Positions 1 to 9,334 are shown, numbered from the stretch's first letter. The stretch is 64,000 bases of DNA from Sphingomonas sp. Y57 (GCF_001015195.1 NZ_LDES01000038.1:124001-188000); one strand, 5' to 3'. Program-made: numbers and translations. The notes: generated by a model from the letters alone, not told the origin.

Positions 1-2451
1 GCCTTCCAGCAGCCGGGCGATCTTCTCCGATTCGAGCGCCATCCGCTCGAGCGCGTCCTTCGGCGCGCCCTTGGGAGCGATCAGCGTGTCGCGCAGCTTG
101 CCGTTGACCTGCACCGCGATCGTCACCTCGTCGTCGACCAGCAGCGCGGGATCATGCGCCGGCCAGGCCGCGTCGGCAACCAGCCCTTGCTCGCCGAGCC
201 GCGCCCAGGCCTCTTCCGCCAGGTGGGGCACCATCGGCGCGACGAGGCGGACCAGCGCACGGGCGGCAGCGGTACGGCTTGCCGAGGGTGCGGCCTTCTC
301 GATCGCGTTGGACAGCTCGTGGATCTTGGCAACCGCACGGTTGAAGCCCAGCGCCTCGATGTCGGCGGCGATGCCGGCGATGGCCTTGTGAAGCTTGCGG
401 TCGAGATCACGATCTTCGCCTTCTGCGACCTCGCCCACGTCGGTGATACGCCACAGCCGGTTGACGAAGCGCCAGCAGCCCTCGATGCCGCTCTCGGTCC
501 ATTCGAGATCGCGCTCGGGCGGGCTGTCGGACAGCATGAACCACCGCACCGCGTCCGCGCCATATTGCTCGACGATCGGGCCCGGATCGACCACGTTCTT
601 CTTCGACTTGGACATCTTCTCGATGCGGCCGACCGTCGCCGGCGCGCCTGTCGCGACGACGATGCCGTCGGAGACCTCCTCGGGGCTCAGCCATTGTCCG
701 GCCGGGTCCTTGTAGGTCTCGTGCGTCACCATGCCTTGGGTGAACAGGCCGGTGAACGGCTCCTTGACCCCGATCTTGCCGATCCGTTCGAGCGCGCGGG
801 TCCAGAACCGCGCGTAGAGCAGATGGAGGATCGCATGCTCGACCCCGCCGATATACTGGCCCACCGGCATCCAGCTCTCGGCGACGGCGCGGTCGAACGG
901 CTTGTCCGACGGCTGGCTGGCGAAGCGGATGAAATACCAGGAGGAATCGACGAAGGTGTCGAGCGTGTCGGTCTCGCGCCGCGCGGGCTTGCCGCAGCTC
1001 GGGCAGTCGACATGCTTCCAGGTCGGATGGCGATCGAGCGGGTTGCCGGGGATGTCGAAGGCGACGTCCTCGGGCAGCACGACGGGGAGCTGGTCGTGCG
1101 GCACGGGAACCGCGCCGCAGCCCTCGCAATGGATGATCGGGATCGGCGTGCCCCAATAGCGCTGGCGCGACACGCCCCAGTCGCGCAGCCGCCACACGGT
1201 GGTCCCCGTGCCCCAACCTTCGCTCTCGGCGCGCGCGATCACCGCGGCCTTGGCTTCCTCGACCGGCAGGCCGTCGAGGAAGGCCGAATTGACGATGCGG
1301 CCGGGCCCGACATAGGCCTCGTCGCCGATCGGCGCGGCGGCCTCCTCGGGGGAAGGAGCCACGACGCGTTTGGCCGGCAGCGCATATTTGCGCGCGAAGT
1401 CGAGGTCGCGCTGGTCGTGCGCGGGGCAGCCGAACACCGCGCCGGTGCCATAATCCATCAGCACGAAATTGGCGACGAACAGCGGCAGCTTCCAGTCGGG
1501 GTCGAGCGGGTGGATCACCGACAGGCCGGTGTCGTAACCCTTCTTCTCGGCGGTCTCGATCTCGGCGGCGGCGGTGCCGGTGCGCTTGCAGTCGGCGATG
1601 AACTCCTGCAGCGCCGGATTGCCCGCGCTCAGCGCCTGCGCGATCGGATGATCGGCGGCGATCGCGGCGAAGCTGGCGCCGAACATCGTGTCGGGCCGCG
1701 TCGTGAACACGTCGAAGCTGGTCAGGTTGCCGGCCGGTGTGTCCAACTCGAAGGTGAAGCGCATCCCCTGCGACTTGCCGATCCAGTTCTCCTGCATCGT
1801 CCGGACCTTCTCGGGCCACTGGTCGAGCGTCTTGAGACCGTCGAGCAGGTCGTCGGCGAAGTCGGTGATCTTGAGGAACCACTGGTTGAGCTTGCGCCGC
1901 TCGACCAGCGCACCCGATCGCCAGCCCCGCCCGTCGATCACCTGCTCGTTGGCGAGCACGGTCATGTCGACCGGGTCCCAGTTGACCGCCGATTCCTTGC
2001 GATAGACCAGGCCCGCCGCGTAGAGATCGAGGAACAGCGCCTGTTCCTGGCCGTAATAATCGGGTTCGCAGGTGGCGAGCTCGCGGCTCCAGTCGAGCGC
2101 GAAGCCGATACGCTTGAGCTGTTCGCGCATTGCCGCGATGTTGGCGCGGGTCCAGTCGCCAGGATGGACCTTCTTCTCCATCGCGGCATTCTCGGCCGGC
2201 ATGCCGAACGCGTCCCATCCCATCGGGTGGAGCACCTCAAAGCCCTTCATGCGCCGATAGCGGGCGAGCACGTCGCCCATCGTGTAGTTGCGGACATGGC
2301 CCATGTGGATGCGCCCCGACGGATAGGGGAACATCTCCAGCACATAGGATTTGGGCTTGGGACTGTCGTCACGCGCCTGGAAGGTGCCCTGGCTTTCCCA
2401 GACCCCCTGCCAGTGCGCGTCCGCCTTGAGATGGTTGAAACGCGCGCTCAC
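1..2451 (-). CDS. leuS: leucyl-tRNA synthetase, 3' end cut by window
   Basis: Class Ia aminoacyl-tRNA synthetase that charges tRNA-Leu in the cytoplasm. The frame is open from the GTG at 2451 to the left edge (817 codons). The HIGH motif reads HMGH at residues 49-52 and the KMSKS loop is intact near residue 610. The editing (CP1) region and the C-terminal anticodon-binding region are present. Family members run to about 840-860 residues, so only the last 20 or so residues are missing. I chose the GTG because it gives the conserved N-terminus [10 protein letters not shown]; its ribosome site is weak. It starts 14 bp after the DUF3576 lipoprotein stop on the same strand, so the two are probably cotranscribed. 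Confidence 0.97.
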   Translation of the reverse strand, partial: MSARFNHLKADAHWQGVWESQGTFQARDDSPKPKSYVLEMFPYPSGRIHMGHVRNYTMGDVLARYRRMKGFEVLHPMGWDAFGMPAENAAMEKKVHPGDWTRANIAAMREQLKRIGFALDWSRELATCEPDYYGQEQALFLDLYAAGLVYRKESAVNWDPVDMTVLANEQVIDGRGWRSGALVERRKLNQWFLKITDFADDLLDGLKTLDQWPEKVRTMQENWIGKSQGMRFTFELDTPAGNLTSFDVFTTRPDTMFGASFAAIAADHPIAQALSAGNPALQEFIADCKRTGTAAAEIETAEKKGYDTGLSVIHPLDPDWKLPLFVANFVLMDYGTGAVFGCPAHDQRDLDFARKYALPAKRVVAPSPEEAAAPIGDEAYVGPGRIVNSAFLDGLPVEEAKAAVIARAESEGWGTGTTVWRLRDWGVSRQRYWGTPIPIIHCEGCGAVPVPHDQLPVVLPEDVAFDIPGNPLDRHPTWKHVDCPSCGKPARRETDTLDTFVDSSWYFIRFASQPSDKPFDRAVAESWMPVGQYIGGVEHAILHLLYARFWTRALERIGKIGVKEPFTGLFTQGMVTHETYKDPAGQWLSPEEVSDGIVVATGAPATVGRIEKMSKSKKNVVDPGPIVEQYGADAVRWFMLSDSPPERDLEWTESGIEGCWRFVNRLWRITDVGEVAEGEDRDLDRKLHKAIAGIAADIEALGFNRAVAKIHELSNAIEKAAPSASRTAAARALVRLVAPMVPHLAEEAWARLGEQGLVADAAWPAHDPALLVDDEVTIAVQVNGKLRDTLIAPKGAPKDALERMALESEKIARLLEG

Positions 2452-2465
2452 TCTGTATTCCGCTT

Positions 2466-2909
2466 CTATCCGACGCTGACGGTGGCGCGGCGCAGATCGC
2501 GCGCCTTGGTCAGGATGATGTCTTCCAGCTTCTGGACCGTCGAGGCCTGAACCGCGGCGTCGACCCAGTTGCCGTTCGACAGCACCTGGCGTTGCGCCGC
2601 GACGCGAACCGCGTCGGCGCGCAGGTCGGCATCAAGGATGGTGACGGTCAGCTTCATGCGCTCGGCCGGCTGGTTGGGATTCACGTACCAGTCGGTGACG
2701 ATCACGCCGCCGTTCGAATCGGTCTGCAGCAGCGGCATGAACCTCAGCGTCTCGAGCGACGCCTTCCACAAATAGGTGTTGATGCCGATCGTCGTGGTCC
2801 TGGCCGCCGCGACGTCGGAGGTGAACTGCGCCTTGCGTCCGCCGCCGCAGCCGGCCAGCAGGGCGACGAGGGCGATGGCGGTCGCGGTGCGGAGGGTGCG
2901 GCTGGTCAT
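2466..2909 (-). CDS. DUF3576 family outer-membrane lipoprotein
   Basis: A 147-residue predicted lipoprotein. The N-terminus is a short hydrophobic signal ending in the lipobox LAGC with the acylated Cys at residue 21. The rest matches the DUF3576 pattern seen in alphaproteobacteria (NTYLW near residue 40, then a C-terminal segment with [12 protein letters not shown]). The ATG at 2909 is preceded by AAGGA at a suitable distance; an in-frame upstream extension is possible but would bury the signal peptide. The function is unknown. It lies directly upstream of leuS on the same strand. Assignment to DUF3576 is by recall of the family pattern. Confidence 0.85.
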   Translation of the reverse strand: MTSRTLRTATAIALVALLAGCGGGRKAQFTSDVAAARTTTIGINTYLWKASLETLRFMPLLQTDSNGGVIVTDWYVNPNQPAERMKLTVTILDADLRADAVRVAAQRQVLSNGNWVDAAVQASTVQKLEDIILTKARDLRRATVSVG

Positions 2910-3111
2910 GTCCGGGGCGTCCTTGGGGATCGATGTCTCACGATGCCGGCCGTTATAGTCGGAACCCCCGGCCCCGCAAGCGATCTTGACGCCAAAAAGC
3001 GCCGCACCGCGCCCCGGCTGTGGAGTCCGTGCAACAATGACTTTTTTTCGCAGCGGGCGCGGAAATTCGCCGAAACGCCGCTGGTAACGACTCGGCGGCG
3101 ATGCTAGGTGC

Positions 3112-3128
3112 AACTATATAGAATAAAA
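3112..3128 (+). promoter_or_regulatory. candidate -10 region for the small porin gene
   Basis: The stretch CTATATAGAATAAAATC is the only strongly AT-rich segment in the 234 bp between the divergent DUF3576 and porin-like genes, and it lies 15-31 bp before the start codon. TAGAAT could act as a -10 element. I do not see a convincing -35 box at the right distance, so this is only a candidate. Confidence 0.25.
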
Positions 3129-3142
3129 TCGAGTTATGCAGG

Positions 3143-3859
3143 ATGATGGCAAAGGGGGTCCGAGGAGTGCTGGTTGGCGCCGCTGCGGCTGCGTCGATAG
3201 CCCTCGTTGCGCCTGCCGAGTCCGCTAAGCCTGCGCCCACCCCCAAGGTCAAGATCGACAAGAAGAAAGCCCGCGGAATCGGCTTCTTTACGCCCACCGC
3301 GTCGGATCCGCGTCAGGCCGCCTTGTTCGATCGCATCGGCGGCAGCTTCAACGATCCCGGCTTCCGCTTCACCCCTTCGGGTGGCAATAGCAAGCGCGCG
3401 GTGACCGTCGCGATCCGTGCCCGTTCGAGCAACAAGCCCAGCGCTGGTGCGCTCGCCGCCGCGAACAGTTCCAACATCGCCGCCGGCCTCGCGCCCAGCG
3501 CCTACAGCCTGGGCGCCTCGGTCGGCTGGAAGCATTTCGCCCTGTCCGGCGACTTCGCCAAGATCGACGGCGGCGCGGTGCCCGAAGGCCGCGAGATGGC
3601 GGATATCGGCCTGAGCTATTCGGGCCGCAAGTGGAGCACCCGCTTGCTGTTCGGTGCCGAGCGCGCCACCGGCAACAATGCGATCGGCGGTCCCGACGAA
3701 GCGATGTCGGTCGATCTTGGCGGCTCCTTCTCGCTGACCCGCAATCTCGAGCTGTCGGGCGGCGTCCGCTACAAGTCGCAGCGCGAGCGCCTCGACCTGA
3801 GCAGCGACCAGCGCCGCGACAGCCAGGCGATCTATATCGGAACCGCCTTCAAATTCTGA
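3143..3859 (+). CDS. small outer-membrane beta-barrel (porin-like) protein
   Basis: A 238-residue secreted protein. It has a signal peptide (VRGVLVGAAAAASIALVAP) with likely cleavage after Ala28, a proline/lysine-rich linker, then alternating hydrophobic/hydrophilic strands (YSLGASVGWKHFALSGDFAKI, DIGLSYSGRKWSTRLLFGAE, NLELSGGVRYKSQ). It ends in Phe, as outer-membrane barrels recognised by BAM do. Sphingomonads have many such small porin-like proteins. The first of two tandem ATGs is used here, with AGG just upstream. An AT-rich stretch around 3112-3128 (TATAGAATAAAA) is the best promoter candidate. Its last 11 bases overlap the convergent thiamine-phosphate-synthase reading frame. The substrate is unknown. 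Confidence 0.75.
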   Translation: MMAKGVRGVLVGAAAAASIALVAPAESAKPAPTPKVKIDKKKARGIGFFTPTASDPRQAALFDRIGGSFNDPGFRFTPSGGNSKRAVTVAIRARSSNKPSAGALAAANSSNIAAGLAPSAYSLGASVGWKHFALSGDFAKIDGGAVPEGREMADIGLSYSGRKWSTRLLFGAERATGNNAIGGPDEAMSVDLGGSFSLTRNLELSGGVRYKSQRERLDLSSDQRRDSQAIYIGTAFKF

Positions 3860-4523
3860 CGTCGGGTCGGCTTTTCGCTTTCTGATTTGACGTCATGCCA
3901 GCGAAGGCCGGCATCCATCTCTGCTCTCTTCTCGGACGGTATCTGGCTGATGAAAGGCATGGACCCCTGCCTCCGCAGGGGTGACGTTCATCAACGCACA
4001 TCCAGGCATCGATCGCGGCCCAGCCATGGGCGCCGACCGCCACTGCCGCGCGGCCACGCCGCCCGTCGACGCCGCCCAGCGCGATCACCGGCAGGCGGGT
4101 CGCACGCGCCAGCGCCGCGAAGCGCATCCGGCCGAGCGCCGGGGTACCGGGGTGCGAGCGGGTGGAGTGGAGCGGGGACAGGAACAGGGCCATCGCGCCC
4201 GATCGTTCGGCCGCGCGAATCTCGCGCAGGTCGTGGGCCGGGGCGGTGCCGGCGCGGGGCGGACCTGGCCGGCGGTGATGCGCGCCGTCGGCGCCCCAGC
4301 GCCTCGCCTCGCCCTCGTCGCCGGCCAGCAGCAGGATCAGCCCGCGCCGGTGCGCGATCCGGCGGACCTGCTCGAACAGACGCCGCCGCTCCCCGTCCGG
4401 CAGCGTGCGGTGGCGGAAGACAACGCCAGATCCCGCCGGCAGGCGATGCAGCGCCGCCCACAGCGCCACACCCTGCCGCTCGTCGGTCATCATCCATAGC
4501 AACGGAAGCTGGCGGGGCTGCAT
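3849..4523 (-). CDS. thiamine phosphate synthase family protein (ThiE/TenI-like)
   Basis: A 224-residue TIM-barrel protein of the ThiE/TenI family. It is recognised from the late barrel motif LPVIALGGVDGRR, which binds phosphate in this family, the GAMALFLSPLHSTRSHPG segment and the ending GAHGWAAIDAWM. ThiE joins HMP-PP and HET-P to thiamine phosphate; TenI-like paralogs can have other roles, and this short form may not be the main ThiE. The family domain ends near residue 175. The remaining 45 or so residues (including WMPAFAGMT) are translated from a palindromic repeat, and the stop overlaps the convergent porin gene by 11 bp. It is divergent from yggS with 22 bp between starts. Confidence 0.75.
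   Translation of the reverse strand: MQPRQLPLLWMMTDERQGVALWAALHRLPAGSGVVFRHRTLPDGERRRLFEQVRRIAHRRGLILLLAGDEGEARRWGADGAHHRRPGPPRAGTAPAHDLREIRAAERSGAMALFLSPLHSTRSHPGTPALGRMRFAALARATRLPVIALGGVDGRRGRAAVAVGAHGWAAIDAWMCVDERHPCGGRGPCLSSARYRPRREQRWMPAFAGMTSNQKAKSRPDVRI
3889..3987. repeat. palindromic intergenic repeat, GTCATGCCAGCGAAGG subtype
   Basis: The left part reads GTCATGCCAGCGAAGGCCGG and the right part CCCCTGCCTCCGCAGGGGTG followed by ACG, giving two partly self-complementary arms about 50 bp apart. This is a variant of the family found at 11616, 13919, 17333, 35957, 53328 and 56511. Unlike those copies it lies inside a reading frame: it encodes the last 40 or so residues of the thiamine-phosphate-synthase-like protein. 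Confidence 0.65.
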
Positions 4524-4545
4524 CGCGCCTCCTATAGCGTGGCCC

Positions 4546-5211
4546 ATGTCCGATATCGACACCGCTTCCCGCCGCCTCGCCGACATCCGCGCGCGGATCG
4601 CCCACGCCGCTGCTCTGGCCGATCGCGATCCCGCCATGATCGAGCTGATCGCCGTCTCCAAGACCAAGCCCGCCGAGGCGATCGCCTCGCTGATCGCCGC
4701 CGGCCAGACCGGTTTCGGCGAGAATCGCGTCCAGGAGGCCGAGGCGAAATGGCCGGCGCTGAAGGAGGGCCGGGCGCTCCGCCTCCATCTCGTCGGACAG
4801 CTCCAGTCGAACAAGGCGAAGGAGGCGGTCGCGCTGTTCGACGCGATCCATTCGGTCGACCGGCCGTCGCTGATCGAGGCGCTGGCCAGGGCGATGGACG
4901 GCGCGGGGCGGCGGCCCGACTGCTTCGTCCAGGTCAATATCGGCGCCGAGGACCAGAAGGGCGGCTGCGCGATCGACGAGCTGCCCGCGATCCTCGCCCG
5001 CGCGCGCGACGCCGGCTTGCCGGTGGTCGGGCTGATGGCGGTGCCCCCGGCAGATGTCGAGCCCGCACCCTATTTCGCGCTGCTCGCCAAGCTGGCGAAA
5101 CGGCACGGACTCGCCGGGCTCAGCATGGGCATGTCGGGCGATTTCGAGACCGCGGTGATGCTGGGCGCCACCCATGTCCGCGTCGGCACCGCGCTGTTCG
5201 GCGCGCGCTGA
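4546..5211 (+). CDS. yggS: YggS/PLPBP family pyridoxal-phosphate homeostasis protein
   Basis: A 221-residue PLP-binding protein of the YggS/PROSC family, which buffers pyridoxal phosphate in the cytoplasm and has no known enzymatic reaction. The PLP lysine is in LIAVSKTKP (Lys39). The family signatures GFGENRVQEAEAKWP, HLVGQLQSNKAKEAV and the C-terminal GATHVRVGTALFGAR are all present. The start chosen gives MSDIDTASRRL and lies 22 bp from the divergent ThiE-like start. A longer in-frame open stretch upstream reads through that other gene and is not used. The stop abuts the stop of the following convergent gene without a gap. Confidence 0.93.
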   Translation: MSDIDTASRRLADIRARIAHAAALADRDPAMIELIAVSKTKPAEAIASLIAAGQTGFGENRVQEAEAKWPALKEGRALRLHLVGQLQSNKAKEAVALFDAIHSVDRPSLIEALARAMDGAGRRPDCFVQVNIGAEDQKGGCAIDELPAILARARDAGLPVVGLMAVPPADVEPAPYFALLAKLAKRHGLAGLSMGMSGDFETAVMLGATHVRVGTALFGAR

Positions 5212-6459
5212 TCAGGTGGTGAACCGCTCCAGCGGCCGGCGGCCGGCGAGGGAGCGCCGCCGCTCGGGCAGGATGCGGGACAGGCGGTGCGCAGCCCAGC
5301 GCAGTAGCCGCCATCCGGCGAAGGCCGGCAAGGCCGCATAGCGCCAGCGATAGCGGAACAGCGCGGCGCGATAGAAGGCGTTGCCCGGGGCGAGGCGGAT
5401 CGCCTGGCGAGCGGGTTTCAGCGCTTCCTGGGTTCGCCCCGACAGCCACAGCAGATGGCCGAGGACATGCTGGACATGCGCCTGCTCCGGCCAGGTCACC
5501 GCCAGCCGCTTCGCCAGCGCCAGCGCCGCCGGCCGCTCGCCCGCATCGGCCAGCGCCATGACATAGGGCAGCGCATAGCTCCAGAACTCGTCCGACAGCT
5601 CGCACGCGCGGGCGTGCGCCGCCAGCGCCTCGTCGGCCTGGCCCGCCAGCGCGAGGCGGGTCGCGAGGACATGGTGGACCAGGTCGACATCGGGCACGGC
5701 CGCGACCGCGCGGCGCGCCAGCGCAATCCCCAGCCGGGGGCGGCAGTCGGGCTGGCGGCGGGCGAGCTCGCACAGATAGACCGGATCGGTCTTGCGCGCG
5801 GCCATCACCCGCTGGCGGAATGGCTCCAGGGCGAAGCTGCCGTCGAGTACGGACAGCACCAGATCGGGCAGCAGGCCGGTTGATCCGAGGAAGGTCGTCG
5901 CCGGATGGGCGGCGTGGCGGATCGGCATGGCCCGGCACCGCATGTCGCAGGCGATCCGGCGGACATGCTCGCCATCCTCGATCGTCGGGTCATAGACGAT
6001 CACCGGATCGGCGGCGCAGCGGATCGGGCGGTCTGGCTCGGCGCGCCAGTCGATCCGCCGGGCGTCCTCGGGCCACCGCCATTCGAACGGTACCTTGGCC
6101 GGATCGTTCGAATATTGCGGCGAGACGGCGAGGCAGCCATGCGCGCCGAGCGCGTCGGCAAAGCGGATCGCGGCATAGCCGCCCATGCTCGACCCATAGG
6201 TGATCACCCGGTCTGCACGCAGCAGCGCCGATCGCGCGGCGGCCAGCGCCGCACCCATGTCGGGATATTGGTACCAGTCATTGCCACAGCCGAGGATGGT
6301 GATCAGCGATATGCCCCGCGCCGCGAGGAACTCCTCGCCGAAGCCCGGCCGGTCGAAGCTGCCGGTTATTCCATAATGGTCGAAAGTGACGACCCAGCGC
6401 TTCCGGCACCGGCCGCCGCGCTTGCGCACGAGCAACGTATTGCTGCGATAGATCTCCAT
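5212..6459 (-). CDS. alpha/beta-hydrolase-like domain with C-terminal TPR-like repeats
   Basis: About 415 residues. The N-terminal half has a hydrolase-like fold: a beta strand WVVTFDHYGI, then ITILGCGNDWYQYPDM, then a nucleophile elbow G-S-S-M-G-G with candidate Ser91. The C-terminal half (from about residue 215) is a run of Ala/Leu-rich helix pairs typical of TPR-like repeats (LAGQADEALAAHARACELSD, LWLSGRTQEALKPARQAIRL, then APGNAFYRAAL). I see no signal peptide. It starts at the ATG that gives MEIYRSN; a GTG at 6480 in the same frame is an alternative, and neither has a clean ribosome site. I do not recognise a named family. Such fusions occur near polysaccharide genes, but none adjoin here. 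Confidence 0.7.
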   Translation of the reverse strand: MEIYRSNTLLVRKRGGRCRKRWVVTFDHYGITGSFDRPGFGEEFLAARGISLITILGCGNDWYQYPDMGAALAAARSALLRADRVITYGSSMGGYAAIRFADALGAHGCLAVSPQYSNDPAKVPFEWRWPEDARRIDWRAEPDRPIRCAADPVIVYDPTIEDGEHVRRIACDMRCRAMPIRHAAHPATTFLGSTGLLPDLVLSVLDGSFALEPFRQRVMAARKTDPVYLCELARRQPDCRPRLGIALARRAVAAVPDVDLVHHVLATRLALAGQADEALAAHARACELSDEFWSYALPYVMALADAGERPAALALAKRLAVTWPEQAHVQHVLGHLLWLSGRTQEALKPARQAIRLAPGNAFYRAALFRYRWRYAALPAFAGWRLLRWAAHRLSRILPERRRSLAGRRPLERFTT

Positions 6460-6561
6460 TCCCCGGCCGTGCCGAGACACGGCAAGGCGTGCGACAGAAG
6501 CTTCGTCTGCGGGCGAACGGGCGAATGGGCGATCGGTACGGCTGCCGGCGGCGGCAGCCGG

Positions 6562-7479
6562 TCAGTTGCGGAACCAGCGTGCCGCAGCGAACCACAAGGC
6601 CACGCCGGCGCCGACCAGCAGGCTGAACCCCGTCACTGCCCAGAAGGATAATGGATGATGCGCATAGGGGATGCCGTCGACGTTCATCCCGAACAGGCCG
6701 GTGACGAAGGTCAGCGGCAGGAAGATCATCGCGACGATCGCGATGACCAGCGAACGGCGATCAATCTTCTCGGCACGCAGATCGGTGATCTGCTCGTGAA
6801 GCAGCGCCGATCGCTCTCGCACCGCCTCCAGCTCCTCGGCCATGCGGGCGAAACGGTCGGCGGCCTCGCGCAGGTGGATGCGGTCGTCGTCCTCGATCCA
6901 GTCGAGCTCCAGCAGCGCCATCGCCTCGAGAGCCTGGCGCTGGGGCACGATGAAGCGGCGATAGCTGATCGCCGTCGACCGCGCCTTGGCGATGTGGCGC
7001 CGCAGGTGGAAGGTCTCGGCCGACAGCGCCAGTTCGCAATCGTCGACCTGGTCGCCCAGGTCGGCGACCACCGGATCGAGATGGCGTGCGATCTGCACCG
7101 CCAGCGCCGCGATCAGGTCGCCGGGGTCGAGGAACTCGCCCTTGTCCATCCGCGCGCGGAGCTCCTCCAGCCCCGCCATCCGGCGGTAGCTCACCGATAC
7201 CAGCCGGCCGCGCTCGGCCCAGATGCGGATCGAAACCAGCTCGTCGCCCTCGTCCTGCTCCTCGCTATGGCGGGGACCGCGCAAGTTGATGATCACCCCG
7301 TCGTGAAGCGGCTGACAGCGCGGCCGGGTCTCGGCGGTGGTCAGGTTGAAACGCGCCGTCGGCGGGAGCCCGTGGGCTTCGTCCTCCAGCCAGCGCATCG
7401 CCTGGGCATCGCGCCCGTCGAGATGGATCCAGCGGAACTGCCCCGAGCCTTCCTCGCCGATGGTCCAGCCGGGCGTCAT
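6562..7479 (-). CDS. zntB: CorA/ZntB family divalent-cation transporter
   Basis: A 305-residue inner-membrane transporter of the CorA-MRS2-Alr1 family. It has a long cytoplasmic N-terminal domain with helices through about residue 240, then two C-terminal membrane segments (VIAIVAMIFLPLTFVTGLFG and FWAVTGFSLLVGAGVALWF). The gating motif GMN sits between them, followed by VDGIP as in ZntB-type members. That points to zinc or a related cation rather than magnesium, though specificity cannot be read from sequence alone. Its ATG overlaps the stop of the upstream siroheme-synthase gene (ATGA), so translation is likely coupled. Confidence 0.88.
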   Translation of the reverse strand: MTPGWTIGEEGSGQFRWIHLDGRDAQAMRWLEDEAHGLPPTARFNLTTAETRPRCQPLHDGVIINLRGPRHSEEQDEGDELVSIRIWAERGRLVSVSYRRMAGLEELRARMDKGEFLDPGDLIAALAVQIARHLDPVVADLGDQVDDCELALSAETFHLRRHIAKARSTAISYRRFIVPQRQALEAMALLELDWIEDDDRIHLREAADRFARMAEELEAVRERSALLHEQITDLRAEKIDRRSLVIAIVAMIFLPLTFVTGLFGMNVDGIPYAHHPLSFWAVTGFSLLVGAGVALWFAAARWFRN

Positions 7480-8255
7480 GCGAATCCCAGGTCGATCGAA
7501 AGCCCGGGTCCAGGTGCGGCCGGCGGCGCGGCGCAGGCGATGCGCGCGGCGTCGGCGCGGGCGCGGGCCAGGATCGCGTGCGGCACGTCGCGACGATGGT
7601 AGAGCCGGTCGGCCTGGCCCAGCAGCCGGGCCTCGCCCAGCGTCAGGTCGTCGGGATCGGATGACCGCAGCCGGACCATGACCATCCTGTCGCCATCGTC
7701 GGCATGGTCGGCAGCCAGCCAGCGATCCACCGCATCTGCCGCGCCGTCGCCGAACGGATCGAGCGGGCCGCCCTCCGCCAGTCCGGCGTCGATCGCGCGG
7801 CGGCGGCCATCGGCATCGGGCCAGCGGCGGCGCAGCGCGCCCCGCGCCCTGAACAGCGCTTCGGCCAGCATGCCCAGGCCGGACGGCAGCAGCGTCTCGA
7901 GCCGCTGGCGCAGGGCCTTGGCAAGCCCCGCCGATCGGCCGCCGGTGCCGATCGCGACCAGGACCGGATCGCGGTCGACGATCGCGGGAAGGGTGAAGTC
8001 GCACAGCGCCGGTCGATCGGCGACGTTGACGATCAGGCCCCGGGCCTTGAGGCGTGCCGCTGCCGCCATCGCTTCCGCCTCGTCGGCGCAAGCGACGAAG
8101 CCGAAGCGCGCGCCGCTATCCTCGCCCTCGGTTTCACCGACCGGCCGGCCGCCCGCGCGAACGATCAGGCGCCGCTTCGCCTCGGCGGCCTCGCCCTCGC
8201 CCAGCAGGACGACGGGCCGGCCGCGAAGATCGACGAAGATCGGCAGGCTGTGCAT
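7476..8255 (-). CDS. siroheme synthase N-terminal domain protein (precorrin-2 dehydrogenase / ferrochelatase)
   Basis: 259 residues matching the CysG N-domain/Met8 family, which oxidises precorrin-2 to sirohydrochlorin with NAD and can insert iron for siroheme. The Rossmann start LPIFVDLRGRPVVLLGEGEA is present. So is the conserved stretch VNVADRPALCDFTLPAIVDR with the expected Asp, followed by VAIGTGGRSAGLAKALRQRL. There is no C-terminal uroporphyrinogen methyltransferase domain, so it is the stand-alone form. The C-terminal tail of about 60 residues is less conserved. It is the first gene of a two-gene unit with the ZntB-like transporter. The start gives MHSLPIF; upstream in-frame residues are unlikely to be coding. 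Confidence 0.85.
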   Translation of the reverse strand: MHSLPIFVDLRGRPVVLLGEGEAAEAKRRLIVRAGGRPVGETEGEDSGARFGFVACADEAEAMAAAARLKARGLIVNVADRPALCDFTLPAIVDRDPVLVAIGTGGRSAGLAKALRQRLETLLPSGLGMLAEALFRARGALRRRWPDADGRRRAIDAGLAEGGPLDPFGDGAADAVDRWLAADHADDGDRMVMVRLRSSDPDDLTLGEARLLGQADRLYHRRDVPHAILARARADAARIACAAPPAAPGPGLSIDLGFA

Positions 8256-8338
8256 TACGTGCCTTGTCGCGCGCGGGCCGGCTTTTGCCAAGCCGGTTCG
8301 CGTGGCAGAGGGGAAGCGACGCAACCGGAAGGACTCCC

Positions 8339-9334
8339 ATGGTGAACAGGCGCAGGCTCGGCCCATTCTCGATCAATCCCATCGGCCTCGGCTGCATGAG
8401 CCTCAGCCAGGCCTATGGTCCGCAGCCTGACGAGGCGGCGTCGGAGCGGCTGCTCCATCGGGCGCTCGACCTCGGCTGCGACTTCCTCGACACGGCCGCG
8501 ATCTACGGCGATGGGCACAATGAGACGCTGGTGGGCCGCACCCTCAAGGCGCGGCGATCGGAATTCACCCTCGCGTCGAAATGCGGTTTCCGGGTCACTC
8601 CGGAAAATCCACGCGTCGTCGACGGATCGCCCGCTGCGATCGCGGAAACGCTCGACGCCAGCCTGCGTCGCCTCGGGCTCGACCATATAGATCTCTATTA
8701 TCTGCACCGCCCCGATCCGAGGACGCCGATCGAGGAGTCGGTCGGTGCGCTCGCCCGCGCGGTCGAGGCGGGCAAGATCGGCGCGATCGGCCTGTCCGAA
8801 GTCTCGGCCGACCAGCTTCGCCGCGGCCATGCCGTCCATCCGATCGCGGCGCTACAGACCGAATATTCGCTGTGGACCCGCAACCCTGAGATCGCGGTGC
8901 TCGATGCCTGCCGCGCATTGGGTGTGACCTTCGTCGCCTTCTCGCCGGTGGCCCGGGGCTTCCTGGCAGGGGCGTTCGAGACGCCCCGGGCGCTGGGTCG
9001 CGACGATATACGGTCCGGCATGCCGCGCTTTCACGGGGACGACTTTGTCCGGAACCAGGCGCTCTACGCTCCATACAAAGCGATCGCGGTGGAGGTGGGT
9101 TGCACCCCGGCACAACTCGCGCTCGCCTGGCTTCTCCATCGCGATCCGGGGCTCGTGACCATCCCCGGCACGCATGACATCACGCATCTCGAGGAGAATA
9201 TGGGCGCGAACGAAGTCCGCCTGTCCCCCACGCAGATGGCGGCGCTCGACGCGCTGGTAAATCAGGCGACCGTGTCGGGCGAGCGTTACAACGCCGCGCA
9301 GCAGGCGACCGTCACGACCGAACAGTTCACCTGA
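8339..9334 (+). CDS. aldo/keto reductase
   Basis: A 331-residue NADPH-dependent aldo/keto reductase with a (beta/alpha)8 barrel. The catalytic tetrad is visible: Asp51 and Tyr56 in FLDTAAIYGDGHNE, Lys81 in ASKCGF and His123 in YYLHRPD. The cofactor end is present near the C-terminus (VTIPGTHDITHLEENM). The ATG at 8339 follows GGAAGGACT at a good distance. It is most like the YajO/Tas-type or auxin-induced-protein branch that acts on small aldehydes and ketones; the substrate cannot be given. It is transcribed divergently from the siroheme-synthase gene (83 bp between starts) and converges on galU. Confidence 0.92.
   Translation: MVNRRRLGPFSINPIGLGCMSLSQAYGPQPDEAASERLLHRALDLGCDFLDTAAIYGDGHNETLVGRTLKARRSEFTLASKCGFRVTPENPRVVDGSPAAIAETLDASLRRLGLDHIDLYYLHRPDPRTPIEESVGALARAVEAGKIGAIGLSEVSADQLRRGHAVHPIAALQTEYSLWTRNPEIAVLDACRALGVTFVAFSPVARGFLAGAFETPRALGRDDIRSGMPRFHGDDFVRNQALYAPYKAIAVEVGCTPAQLALAWLLHRDPGLVTIPGTHDITHLEENMGANEVRLSPTQMAALDALVNQATVSGERYNAAQQATVTTEQFT

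Noticed and set aside
154-2550. Very long plus-strand open frame (about 800 codons) opposite leuS
   Set aside because: It is the antisense shadow of leuS in high-G+C DNA. Its composition (Arg, Ala, Asp, Gly, His runs) is not protein-like and no family motif is seen, whereas leuS on the other strand has all class Ia motifs.
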